Of a stretch of 31,542 nt of DNA, positions 17,356 through 25,168 are shown one piece after another. Source of the stretch: Saprospiraceae bacterium (lineage in GTDB: Bacteria; Bacteroidota; Bacteroidia; Chitinophagales; Saprospiraceae); assembly GCA_013361075.1 (NCBI GenBank), contig JABWAJ010000004.1:1-31542 (forward strand), written 5' to 3'. Below the pieces are notes generated by a model. The model saw only the letters and a program-made list of their open reading frames with translations, did not search any database and was not told where the DNA came from. Each line of letters opens with the position of its first letter. The stretch's first letter is position 1. The position numbers were made by a program, and so were the translations under genes.

Positions 17356-17865
17356 ATGACGAACGACCAATGGAAAGAACTGCTCTACGCCATCCGAAAA
17401 GGGAAATGCCTGTTGCTGCTCGGAGCAGGGGCCTCTACGCTGACTAAAGATGGCATCACACGCCCATACACCGAATGGCTGTCTCTTGAACTCGCAGCAC
17501 AACTCCGCCGCGAAAAATGTGTGCTGGAAGAAAGCGAAACAAGCAGTTTGCTATACACAGCCACCGAATACTTACACCATTTCAAATCGGCCATTGGCTT
17601 GCAGGACAAAGTAGAAAGCTTTTACCGCGAACACGCCAAACAACCCAACGAATTGCTGCGCGCCATTGCGGAGCTGCCCTTCCCGCTGGTGGTCAACACG
17701 GCGCCGGATACTTTGCTGGAAAAAGCGTGGCTGGGCCTCGGCAAAGACTACCGAAAAACACATTACAGCCTGCACAAAGAGCGCAGCAGGTAAGAATCCG
17801 ACCTGCAAATTGAAGACCCGACCGGTGATTGTCCGCTGCTCTACAACCTGTTTGGCAGCGTGGAA
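17356..17865 (+). pseudogene. Truncated SIR2-like domain protein
   Basis: Residues 1-145 form the start of a SIR2-like NADase-type domain: GKCLLLLGAGASTLTKDGIT (16-35) is the nucleotide-binding GAGAS loop, followed by RPYTEWLSLELAAQL and FPLVVNTAPDTLLEKAW. A TAA at 17791-17793 stops translation, yet the same frame continues after it with family-like sequence, DCPLLYNLFGSVE (to 17865). Coding likeness then ends abruptly in the 9-mer repeat region. Intact relatives continue well beyond this point, so both an internal stop and loss of the 3' part are indicated. SIR2-like domains occur in several anti-phage systems that deplete NAD+, so this may be a defence-gene relic; that is inference. The start keeps a good -7 element upstream. 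Confidence 0.7.
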
Positions 17866-17903
17866 GCCCTTTACTGTCTAAAACGCTGTAGAACGCAACA
17901 TTT

Positions 17904-17989
17904 TCTTCCGCGTTGTTCGTGTTCTCCGCGTCTTCCGCGTTCCGATTAGGGCTTTTTAGGAGTGCAGACTGCGCAAACGACGCGGGAAA
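17904..17989. repeat. Facing tandem 9-mer repeats (CGCGGAGAA family)
   Basis: Read on the minus strand, 17939-17904 is CGCGGAAGA, CGCGGAGAA, CACGAACAA, CGCGGAAGA in tandem. On the plus strand, 17972-17989 is CGCAAACGA, CGCGGGAAA, the first unit being identical to 15692-15700. The two blocks face each other and could form a hairpin. They follow immediately on the broken SIR2-like gene. Confidence 0.6.
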
Positions 17990-18089
17990 CACGGATTGAT
18001 ATGTACTGCTTCCTGCCTAAAGACTTGCCTTCGACAAGGTTTTAGACAGCAGTGGGCGGAGCCATCACACGAGCAGAGAACTTGGGTTC

Positions 18090-18132
18090 AATTTGGCCAT
18101 AACCCGATTTATTTTTGAGTTATGGCCAAATT
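18090..18132 (-). terminator. Perfect 14-bp hairpin, likely terminator of the Cys-rich lipoprotein gene
   Basis: AATTTGGCCATAAC (18090-18103) and GTTATGGCCAAATT (18119-18132) are exact inverted copies around a 15-base AT-rich loop. The stem begins nine bases after the stop of the minus-strand gene at 18142. No long T-tract follows, so a repeat or insertion-end origin is also possible. The rest of 17990-18089 shows no gene. Confidence 0.5.
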
Positions 18133-18141
18133 AAATCACGC

Positions 18142-18651
18142 CTACTGGTGGTAAGCCCCGTTGTGCACCAATGTTTTTCCACATTTTGCACAGGCTGTAG
18201 CTGACCCTGCGCCACCTGCACAACCACTGGCACAGGTATAGTGCCATACCCCCTTTGCATTTTGAGCAGGTTCTTTAGTTGGCGTGGTAACAGCCGGTTG
18301 AGTTGCTATAGAAGGAGCCTGGGTTGCTGTTGTCGGAGCGGTTTGCGTATTGTGGTAGGCAGCATTGTGTACCAGCATGGTGCCACATTTTGCGCAGGCA
18401 ACTGCCGAACCGGCACCGCCTTCACATCCCTGAGAGCAGGTATAGTGCCAAACGCCACTTGCGTTCTGAGCCGGTTCAACTGGCTTAGCCGGATCTGTGG
18501 GAACCGCCTGTGGTGTGATCGGCGTCGTAACCGGTTGAGTACCCGTGGTCTCCACAGGAGAATTTTTCGAATCGGGTCCATTGTTCTGGCATGCCGAAAA
18601 AAACAAGCCGGCACCTAAAGCCACGCTAAAAAAGAGTGATGGGAATTTCAT
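18142..18651 (-). CDS. Lipoprotein with two Cys-rich (zinc-ribbon-like) repeats
   Basis: The 169-residue protein has a lipoprotein signal: MKFPSLFFSVALGAGLFFSA, with the lipidated Cys21. A Pro/Thr/Gln-rich linker follows, then two near-identical units (residues about 60-100 and 128-168). Each unit reads N-A-x-GVWHYTC, then GC-x-GGAGSA, CAKCG, LVHN and AYH. The Cys spacing is C-x3-C-x9-C-x2-C (72, 76, 86, 89 and 140, 144, 154, 157), which suggests one structural metal site per unit with nearby His. Similar single-unit proteins occur in other Bacteroidota to my memory, but no function is known to me. The start at 18651 begins the signal peptide. It is transcribed away from the pentapeptide gene. 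Confidence 0.82.
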   Translation of the reverse strand: MKFPSLFFSVALGAGLFFSACQNNGPDSKNSPVETTGTQPVTTPITPQAVPTDPAKPVEPAQNASGVWHYTCSQGCEGGAGSAVACAKCGTMLVHNAAYHNTQTAPTTATQAPSIATQPAVTTPTKEPAQNAKGVWHYTCASGCAGGAGSATACAKCGKTLVHNGAYHQ

Positions 18652-18674
18652 ATCAAAAATGGTTGAGTGAACAA

Positions 18675-18682
18675 CAAAAGTA
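18675..18682 (-). promoter_or_regulatory. -7 element of the Cys-rich lipoprotein gene
   Basis: Read on the minus strand this is TACTTTTG, a match to TAnnTTTG, 23 bases before the start codon at 18651. A TTTTTTG lies further upstream at a longer than usual distance. The remaining spacer up to 18838 shows no other gene. Confidence 0.4.
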
Positions 18683-18838
18683 TGCAATTTTTCAGCACCA
18701 GAAGCGGGGCAAAAAACAAACACACAACATCCGTATCCAAAGCATGAGATTCCAAAAATTAGCGTCTTGCCGGTAAGTTATTCTTGAGGTCTTCTTTAAT
18801 TTGCAACAGGCTTGCTGCAACGGGCAGCGAGGGATACG

Positions 18839-18952
18839 ATGGATTCCTGTTGCAACAAGCTGAATGGGTTGGCGCCGGAGCTATTGACCAGCTTCGATTC
18901 GCTTTTCAACGTAGCCCCATTAGAAGAAGCCGAACTCCTGTTCAGGAATTAA
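18839..18952 (+). CDS. Possible 37-residue small protein
   Basis: An ATG at 18839 opens a 37-codon frame with a plausible protein composition, ending in FNVAPLEEAELLFRN. The frame stops 10 bases before the pentapeptide-repeat gene. It has no recognised relatives and may be a remnant or chance frame. Confidence 0.18.
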   Translation: MDSCCNKLNGLAPELLTSFDSLFNVAPLEEAELLFRN

Positions 18953-18962
18953 ACATACGAGG

Positions 18963-19535
18963 ATGATCAAAAAACACATCGAAGGCGAAGACTTCAACCG
19001 CGAAGACTATACAGCCCGGGGTATGCCTTATGCCGATTACGAAAACTGCACGTTCACCGGCTGTAATTTTTTGGAAACTGACCTTGCCGAAGTAAAATTT
19101 ATCGCATGCACCTTTGAGGGTTGCGACCTGAGCATGGCCAGGCTAAAAGGTACTGCTTTTCAGGAGGTGGTTTTTAAAAACTGCAAATTATTGGGCCTGC
19201 GCTTCGACGAATGCAAAGACTTTTTGTTGTCTTTCAGCTTTGAAGGGTGCATCTTGAGCTATGCTTCCTTTTACAAACTAAAGTTAAAAAATACCCACTA
19301 CGTAGATTGCAAGTTGGAGCAGGTCGAATTTGTTGAAACCGACCTCAGCAATGCGGTGTTTCAGCATTGCGACCTCAGTCTGGCCGTGTTTGAACGTACC
19401 TTGCTGGAAGGCGCAGACCTGAGAACGGCCTACAACTTTTCGATTGATCCGGAAAACAACCGCCTCAAAAAAGCGAAATTTTCAATGCAAAACATTGTTG
19501 GATTGCTGGATAAATATGGGATTGTTGTAGAATAA
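18963..19535 (+). CDS. Pentapeptide-repeat protein, Qnr-like fold
   Basis: The 190-residue protein consists mostly of A(D/N)LXX-type pentapeptides, such as CTFTGCNFLETDLAEVKF, CTFEGCDLSMARL and CDLSLAVFERTLLEGADL. A break around GLRFDECKDFLLSFSFEGC and ASFYKLKLKNTHYVDC (roughly 79-120) resembles the layout of Qnr proteins. Those form a right-handed quadrilateral helix that mimics DNA and protects gyrase. Whether this protein binds gyrase is unknown; many chromosomal relatives have no tested role. GAGG lies four bases before the ATG. The AraC regulator starts 30 bases downstream on the same strand. Confidence 0.85.
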   Translation: MIKKHIEGEDFNREDYTARGMPYADYENCTFTGCNFLETDLAEVKFIACTFEGCDLSMARLKGTAFQEVVFKNCKLLGLRFDECKDFLLSFSFEGCILSYASFYKLKLKNTHYVDCKLEQVEFVETDLSNAVFQHCDLSLAVFERTLLEGADLRTAYNFSIDPENNRLKKAKFSMQNIVGLLDKYGIVVE

Positions 19536-19565
19536 GCATTTTTATAAACGCGCCAATCACTGCTC

Positions 19566-20423
19566 ATGCTTCGTTCCATTGCCTCTATTCCAGGTACCGG
19601 CAACGAGATCCGGATTTCGTCCATGCACCAGGTGGAACAGTCGTATCGGTTCACTGGTCTCTCCATTAAACATGTCTATCAGGGTGTGGAGCGTTACCAA
19701 TTGAACGGGGAAACCATCCTGCTTCGGGAGGGTGAATATTTTTTAGTCAACCCCACGGTAGAAGGCGCTGTGGTGGTGGATAGCCGCACTCCCGTTAAAG
19801 GATTATGCATTGACCTCGACCTTCAAACGCTCCAGGAAGTTGCGGAAGTCTTGAAAAGCGAACAGACCGGGTTATTCAACCTGGCATTCGACCCATCGTT
19901 GTTCATTCACAAAACAAACGCGAAAGGGAGCAACATGGAGCCCCTGCTCCAGCAGCTGCTTGACCGGGCCGGGCATCGGGCCGCTTTTGAACCTGATGAA
20001 TCCAAAGAACTCTTCCTGTCCATTTGCCATACCGCCCTTACCGCCCAATTGGAAACCGAACAGCAATTGCGCAGGATCAAAGCCGTTAAAACCCAAACCA
20101 AAAAAGCCTTAATGAACATGCTCCTGGAGGCCCGGGAGTTTCTGAAGGACCCGCATTGCGCGAAGCAAAACATTCCGGCTATAGCAAAGGCGATTGGCCT
20201 GTCAGAATTTCACTTCATGCGGCTTTTTCATACGACTTTTGGCATCACGCCCTATCAATACAGCCTGCAATGCCGCATAAACTATTCGAAGGTGTTGTTG
20301 CTGGAAGGCGGGCCGATTGCTGATGTGGCCATGGCCTGTGGATTTCAGGATCTTTCTTCCTTCAGTCGTGCGTTCAAGCAGCATTTTGGAATGTCGCCAT
20401 CGGAATTTCGAAGCTCAAATTAG
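19566..20423 (+). CDS. AraC-family transcriptional regulator
   Basis: The 285-residue protein has an N-terminal cupin-like sensor region (about 35-85, with RYQLNGETILLREGEYFLVN) and a C-terminal double helix-turn-helix of AraC type (about 185-283). The DNA-binding part shows IPAIAKAIGLSEFHFMRLFH, FGITPYQYSLQCRINYSK and the second helix-turn-helix IADVAMACGFQDLSSFSRAF with the FKQHFGMSPSEFR finish. The effector and targets are not readable. Neighbours are the pentapeptide gene 30 bases upstream, probably co-transcribed, and the Asp-box propeller gene 59 bases downstream, which has its own -7 element and is a candidate target. Confidence 0.93.
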   Translation: MLRSIASIPGTGNEIRISSMHQVEQSYRFTGLSIKHVYQGVERYQLNGETILLREGEYFLVNPTVEGAVVVDSRTPVKGLCIDLDLQTLQEVAEVLKSEQTGLFNLAFDPSLFIHKTNAKGSNMEPLLQQLLDRAGHRAAFEPDESKELFLSICHTALTAQLETEQQLRRIKAVKTQTKKALMNMLLEAREFLKDPHCAKQNIPAIAKAIGLSEFHFMRLFHTTFGITPYQYSLQCRINYSKVLLLEGGPIADVAMACGFQDLSSFSRAFKQHFGMSPSEFRSSN

Positions 20424-20458
20424 CAGTTTTTGTCAACTGCCCCCGCAGCAGCTCAGCC

Positions 20459-20466
20459 TATCTTTG
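20459..20466 (+). promoter_or_regulatory. -7 element of the Asp-box propeller gene
   Basis: TATCTTTG fits TAnnTTTG and lies 16 bases before the ATG at 20483, giving a very short leader. A TTTG at 20429-20432 is 26 bases upstream, longer than the usual 19-21. Confidence 0.4.
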
Positions 20467-20482
20467 GGTTCAAAAATTCAAT

Positions 20483-21565
20483 ATGACATCCTTACAACAA
20501 AAAATTGCGCTTTCCTTCTTGTTATTCAACCTCATTGCAGCAGTCGCCTTCAGCCAGCAAGCTGAAAACCCGGTATGGAAAAAGCTGACCACCCAGCCTT
20601 ACCCGGGCAAACAGGACGACATTTGTTTCGTCAACGAAAATTTAGGCTGGTATGTCAACGGGTACGGAAAAATATACCGCACCGACGATGGTGGGCAGAC
20701 CTGGAGCCTGCAATTGGAGCAAAAAGGCAGTTTTTTTCGCTGCATTGCATTTGTGGACAGCCTCATTGGTTTTGTTGGAACAGTAGGAACCGATTATTTC
20801 CCCAATGTAACGGACACCATTCCCCTTTATGGCACCACCGACGGCGGCAAAACCTGGAACCCCGTAGCGTACAAAGGGCCTTATGTAAAAGGCTTGTGTG
20901 CCATTGACATCGTGAAAGAGCCGTACATCAACCACGGGGTTTTAGACTACCGCGTTCACCTCTACGCGGTCGGCCGCGTGGGCAGCCCTGCCAATATGAT
21001 GGCTTCGCACGACGGCGGGAAAACCTGGGAATCCTGGAGTCTGGAAAATTTCGGGCAGATGATGTTCGACATTGATATGTTTGACACAAAAATCGGCATC
21101 GCTTGCAGCGCCAGCAGCGAAGACCTGAACGCATCCAACGCGCTCATTCTGAAAACCAGCGATGGCGGCAAAACCTGGAAAAAGGTTTATCAATCTGACC
21201 GCCCGATGGAAACCACCTGGAAAGTTGCTTTCCCGACCAAAGAAACCGGCTACGTAACCATCCAGTCGTACAACCCGGCCAATGCCCAACAACGGCTTGC
21301 CAAAACGACCGACGGCGGCGAAACCTGGACAGAAATCAACCTTTGTGAAGACGCCGGCGCACGCGAGTTTGGCATCGCTTTTATTGATGCCAACCATGGC
21401 TACGTTGGTACCATGAACAGCGGCTACGAAACCACAAACGGCGGTGGCTCCTGGAGCAAAATTGACCTGGGCCGGGCTTGCAATAAAATTCGCATCTATA
21501 AGAATGGAAAGGGCGATATTTATGGGTATGCGATTGGGGTGGATGTTTTTAAATTGACCAGGTAA
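20483..21565 (+). CDS. Secreted Asp-box (YCF48/BNR-like) beta-propeller protein
   Basis: The 360-residue protein has a signal peptide (about 1-24, ending VAFSQQ). It then has at least five Asp-box motifs spaced by blade length: TDDGGQTW, TTDGGKTW, SHDGGKTW, TSDGGKTW and TTDGGETW, with a degenerate last one TNGGGSW. This is the fold of YCF48/HCF136-like and sialidase-like propellers. Without sialidase Arg-triad evidence, a binding or structural role outside the inner membrane is more likely than catalysis. No T9SS sorting domain is present. A strong hairpin follows the gene at 21653-21690. Confidence 0.87.
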   Translation: MTSLQQKIALSFLLFNLIAAVAFSQQAENPVWKKLTTQPYPGKQDDICFVNENLGWYVNGYGKIYRTDDGGQTWSLQLEQKGSFFRCIAFVDSLIGFVGTVGTDYFPNVTDTIPLYGTTDGGKTWNPVAYKGPYVKGLCAIDIVKEPYINHGVLDYRVHLYAVGRVGSPANMMASHDGGKTWESWSLENFGQMMFDIDMFDTKIGIACSASSEDLNASNALILKTSDGGKTWKKVYQSDRPMETTWKVAFPTKETGYVTIQSYNPANAQQRLAKTTDGGETWTEINLCEDAGAREFGIAFIDANHGYVGTMNSGYETTNGGGSWSKIDLGRACNKIRIYKNGKGDIYGYAIGVDVFKLTR

Positions 21566-21652
21566 TAATTGACCTTTCGCGCTTTAAACAACACCAGCGC
21601 CGGCAACCAGATTATGACACCTTATTTCGATTTTTCCGTGCTTAATCACCGG

Positions 21653-21690
21653 TTTAGCGCAGGTTTGGGAATTCCCGAGCCTGCGCTAAA
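21653..21690 (+). terminator. Strong hairpin downstream of the Asp-box gene
   Basis: TTTAGCGCAGGTTTGGGA (21653-21670) pairs with TCCCGAGCCTGCGCTAAA (21673-21690): 18 pairs, two of them G-U, with a two-base loop. A run of T bases begins about 20 bases later. It is 87 bases after the stop codon and probably ends the transcript. The following stretch to 22048 holds only an isolated TATCTTTG (21765-21772) and no gene that I can support. Confidence 0.6.
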
Positions 21691-22048
21691 TAGACAGAAA
21701 CTAAATAGAAGATTTTTTTTTATAAAAACCTTATGTAAAAATATCTGCATCTAAAAAATCAACCTATCTTTGATATAATCAATGCTTTTTTAGGCAAACA
21801 TTGATATTTTATTTTTTTCGCTCTCCTGGCATAGTAAAATTGCGCTATTCAAACTGCCTTATCTACCCATTGAAGAGTTCTTTTTTGCTTGAAATACACA
21901 ACAAGTGCGTAGCTGGATAGAATTGATCGAATTCCGGATTCCGTAATCGGGTCGTTATTTGTCTGATCACTTAACAATGGAGTTGGTGTGTTCATGCAAA
22001 CCGGCCAATATAGTGTATTGACTTTCACGCAAATAAAACAAACCCTTT

Positions 22049-24409
22049 ATGAGCAACAAACCCTTCAACCTGCTCCTGATCTTCCTTATTTCAGGAATCA
22101 GTTTCTCTTCTCATTCATTTGCGCAAAGCACCCTTTCCGGGTCCATAAAAAACAGCGCCGGAGATCCGCTCATCGGTGCTTCCGTTTTTTTTGAAATGCT
22201 TTCGCTTGGCACTGCTTCCGGTGGCGATGGCCAATATACCCTTACCGTTCCAGCCGATAAAGCAAACGGGGTGTACACCCTTACAGTGCGGTATGTGGGC
22301 TATATGACCTTTTACAGTGAAATTAACGTGTCTGCCGGCAATCAAACGTTTGATTTTGTCTTATCCGAAAACTTCCTGACCCTTGACGGAATTGAAGTCA
22401 CCGCCCTGAAGAGCGGTGCAACCTTAGCCACCGAGACGCCAATGTCCATCACCGTTTTTCAGGGGAAGTTAATCGAAAGCATGGGGGCCAGTACCATCAG
22501 CGAATTCATTCAGGCCGCGCCCGGCGTGACCACTACCCAGCTCGACGAATCATATATGAGTTTGCAAATCCGGGGCATCTCGTCTTTGTCGGGAGATTCT
22601 CCAGCGGGGTATTATTTAGATGACCTCCCGTTTACGTTCATCGGAAGCCCTCTGGTGCCCGAACTGAATCCATTTGATTTAGACCGGATGGAAGTGCTGC
22701 GGGGCCCTCAGGGAACACTGTATGGAAACGGTGCACAGTCCGGGGTAGTACGCATACTGACCCAGGATGCCAACCTTTCAAAAATGGGTTTAAAAGTGGA
22801 TTTACAGGGCGCTATGACTGAAGACGGAGGCCCAAATTACGGTGCCCAGGGCGCATTTAACCTGCCGGTGGTTAAAGACAAATTAGCCATTCGCCTGGTA
22901 GGCGGATACCAGCAGCGGGGTGGTTTTTTGACCAATAAACTGCTGAATAAAGAAGAGATCAACGAAACGCAATTGTCTTATTTCAGGGGAAAAGTCAATT
23001 TCCAGGCTACCGAGCGCTTGAGTATCCGTGCTTCTTTCTGGACTCAAAAAAACGATGTAGGCACCTACGCGCTTGCAGATGACAATTTTGACCACTCGAC
23101 CCCGTTTGCAGAAGAGGCCAACAACAACAATTTAAATCTTTACAATGGAACAATTGAGTATCTGTTGCCCAAGCTGCGCATTTACAGTTCTACCTCCTAC
23201 ACCAAATTAGTGTCACAACTCTACGATGGCAGTCCGATTTTTGCCCGATCAGACACCGACCTGAGCCAAACGGCTTTAAACGAAGAACTTCGCCTGAATT
23301 CCATCTATGAAGGGCCGTTTAACTGGCTGCTTGGTTTCTATTACTGGAACGGCGAATTCAACCAGAAGACGAATGTGACTTTCATTTTGCCGCCCGATGG
23401 CTCACTGTTTTCCTCACCTTATTTAGAGACGGTATCAACGTCTACCCAGATCGCTGGTTTTGGCGAATTCTACTATAAATTCCTCGACAACCGGATGCAG
23501 GCTACGGTTGGATTGCGTTATTTTTCGGAAAAACGCGATCTGGAAGATTTGTTGCCTTCCACAGTGGATTTTCTCAAATTGCTCGGCATAGCCGCCAAAA
23601 GAGGCACGGATTACAAGGTTTTTACGCCGCGCTTCAACCTCGCGTTTAATGCTTCCAAAAATTCACTGCTCTACCTTACGGCCGCGAACGGGTTCCGCAG
23701 CGGTTTTGTGCAAAGCGGCTCGTTTTATGCCTCAGCTGTGGCTTTTGGCATCCCGGCACCAGAATACGTCTCGGAAGAAAACCTGTGGAGTTACGAATTG
23801 GGCACCAAAATTACTTCGCCGAATGACGAGTTCCTTCTGGAAGCAGCCGTTTATTACAACGACTGGTCCGATTTGATTCAAACGACCTCGCAGGTTGTAG
23901 ATGTCATGGGAATGCCTACCCCGATCATTTACTTCCTCAATGCAGGGAAGGCGTCTGCTTTGGGCCTTGACCTGACAACGCAGTATGCCAGTCCGGGTGG
24001 CCTGACCCTGACCCTCGGCGGCAACATCAACCAGTCGGAATACCGCGACGATACGCCAGCCTCCATTGGGGCCAAAGAAGGCGACCGGATCAGCTTTGTA
24101 CCGTTGTTCACGCTGGCCGGTTCCGCCTACTATTCGCGTTCTGTTTTCGGAGGATTGAGTGGTTCCGTATTTGCAAACTTGCAACACAGTTCGGAGCGGG
24201 TAGATTACAATGGAGGCAATATGGTTGAAGGCGATGACATCACCATGCTGAATTTGCGCATCGGCGTGGAAGGCAAAAAGTGGGGAGTTTTCCTTTTTGG
24301 AAATAATTTACTGAACGACCGGGGTGCTACTTATCCGCATAATTTGCTGAGCTACGATACCAGGCTCCGGCCCCGGACACTTGGCGTCAATTTGAAGTTT
24401 AATTTATAA
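22049..24409 (+). CDS. TonB-dependent outer-membrane receptor with CarboxypepD_reg-like N-terminus
   Basis: The 786-residue protein has a signal peptide (about 1-25, ending SHSFAQ) and a CarboxypepD_reg-like beta-sandwich (about 27-112; LSGSIKNSAGDPLIGASVFF and VRYVGYMTFYSEI). The TonB plug follows (about 125-240; SEFIQAAPGVTTTQ, LQIRGISSL and MEVLRGPQGTLYGNGAQSG), then a long beta-barrel ending LGVNLKFNL. It should take up a large substrate across the outer membrane using TonB energy; the substrate is unknown. No SusD partner lies next to it, which argues against a polysaccharide-utilisation locus. Instead, two small basic paralogues and a UbiB-like kinase follow on the same strand, starting 24 bases after the stop. 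Confidence 0.93.
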   Translation: MSNKPFNLLLIFLISGISFSSHSFAQSTLSGSIKNSAGDPLIGASVFFEMLSLGTASGGDGQYTLTVPADKANGVYTLTVRYVGYMTFYSEINVSAGNQTFDFVLSENFLTLDGIEVTALKSGATLATETPMSITVFQGKLIESMGASTISEFIQAAPGVTTTQLDESYMSLQIRGISSLSGDSPAGYYLDDLPFTFIGSPLVPELNPFDLDRMEVLRGPQGTLYGNGAQSGVVRILTQDANLSKMGLKVDLQGAMTEDGGPNYGAQGAFNLPVVKDKLAIRLVGGYQQRGGFLTNKLLNKEEINETQLSYFRGKVNFQATERLSIRASFWTQKNDVGTYALADDNFDHSTPFAEEANNNNLNLYNGTIEYLLPKLRIYSSTSYTKLVSQLYDGSPIFARSDTDLSQTALNEELRLNSIYEGPFNWLLGFYYWNGEFNQKTNVTFILPPDGSLFSSPYLETVSTSTQIAGFGEFYYKFLDNRMQATVGLRYFSEKRDLEDLLPSTVDFLKLLGIAAKRGTDYKVFTPRFNLAFNASKNSLLYLTAANGFRSGFVQSGSFYASAVAFGIPAPEYVSEENLWSYELGTKITSPNDEFLLEAAVYYNDWSDLIQTTSQVVDVMGMPTPIIYFLNAGKASALGLDLTTQYASPGGLTLTLGGNINQSEYRDDTPASIGAKEGDRISFVPLFTLAGSAYYSRSVFGGLSGSVFANLQHSSERVDYNGGNMVEGDDITMLNLRIGVEGKKWGVFLFGNNLLNDRGATYPHNLLSYDTRLRPRTLGVNLKFNL

Positions 24410-24433
24410 TCACAATTTAAAATCAGACAAGCC

Positions 24434-24667
24434 ATGAAAGACAGTTTGCAGACACCCCACGTCATCCACCTGGGGAAAAAATCGAGAAAAGAAATCAAGC
24501 ACTACAAACAGGGCATCGGTAAGATGCACATGGAAGTACAGCACCTCCTTGCCCAGATCAAAACCCAGGCAGGCCCGGACAAAGAAGTGCTTCCGGTTGT
24601 AGTCGTTCACCGCAAAAAGAAAAAGAAAGGGCTACTGGCAATGGGTTCCCGTTTATTTGATTTTTAA
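24434..24667 (+). CDS. Small basic protein A (IHLGK family)
   Basis: The 77-residue protein is strongly basic and has no signal peptide or membrane helix. It shares an ordered set of features with the next gene product: a start motif VIHLGK (10-15), a basic segment with KHYKQGIGK, an amphipathic helix MEVQHLLAQIK, a hydrophobic strand PVVVV, and a KKKKK stretch before GLLAMG. The shape recalls small basic DUF6200-like proteins, from memory and unverified. Binding to nucleic acid or to an acidic surface is possible but not shown. It begins 24 bases after the TonB-receptor gene and ends 29 bases before its paralogue, which suggests one operon. Confidence 0.78.
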   Translation: MKDSLQTPHVIHLGKKSRKEIKHYKQGIGKMHMEVQHLLAQIKTQAGPDKEVLPVVVVHRKKKKKGLLAMGSRLFDF

Positions 24668-24696
24668 ATTTCATCACACAAAAAGATCATACCACC

Positions 24697-25050
24697 ATGG
24701 CTACATCAAAGCAACCCAATGCTTCCGGAGCAGAAACCGAGACCCCTTCGGCATTGGAGCAAATTCACCAGCATCCACCTTTGATTCACTTAGGTAAGGT
24801 AAAAGAGAAAAATGCCAAAAAGCTCAAGAAAGGCAAAGGCAATACGATGAATGAAGTGCACATGGCCATCCAGCAAATTCAATCGGGCCTGGAGGGCAGC
24901 AACCACCACCCTGTGGTGATCAGCTATGAAGAAAAACCCCGGAAAGGTGGAAAAAAGAAGAACAAAATAAACATCATGGGGATGAAAATTGACCGCAAAA
25001 AACTCAAAAAGCGCATGAAAAAAAGCGGCATTCGTCCCGGTTTTTTGTAG
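24697..25050 (+). CDS. Small basic protein B (IHLGK family), paralogue of the preceding gene
   Basis: The 117-residue protein repeats the plan of its neighbour. PPLIHLGK lies at residues 27-34, then KKLKKGKGNTMNEVHMAIQQ, then HHPVVISYEE, and a Lys-rich tail (GGKKKNKINIMG, DRKKLKKRMKKSG). An additional low-complexity N-terminus of about 26 residues (SGAETETPSALEQIHQ) is not present in the first copy. It is cytoplasmic by prediction. Tandem duplication followed by divergence is the simplest explanation. A weak GC hairpin (25069-25090) lies in the 118-base gap before the kinase gene, so the kinase may be partly separate in transcription. Confidence 0.78.
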   Translation: MATSKQPNASGAETETPSALEQIHQHPPLIHLGKVKEKNAKKLKKGKGNTMNEVHMAIQQIQSGLEGSNHHPVVISYEEKPRKGGKKKNKINIMGMKIDRKKLKKRMKKSGIRPGFL

Positions 25051-25168
25051 CACCTTCACGTTGTTGAGGCGCTGATTTTTCGACCAGCGCTTATGGCTTG
25101 TTCAGTTCTCTTTTGCACGGCTGCAAAAGGGGTGAATTTCTATTGAACGATATTACGGAGCAACATTT

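Noticed and set aside
15612..17990. Repeats considered as a CRISPR array
   Set aside because: The 9-mer units are gapless and very short, with no spacers and no cas genes in the window.
18784..18966. 60-codon plus-strand open frame before the pentapeptide gene
   Set aside because: Composition is not protein-like, and it overlaps a better 37-codon frame and the start of the pentapeptide gene.
21569..21754. 61-codon open frame after the Asp-box gene
   Set aside because: It contains the strong terminator hairpin at 21653-21690 and has no protein-like pattern.
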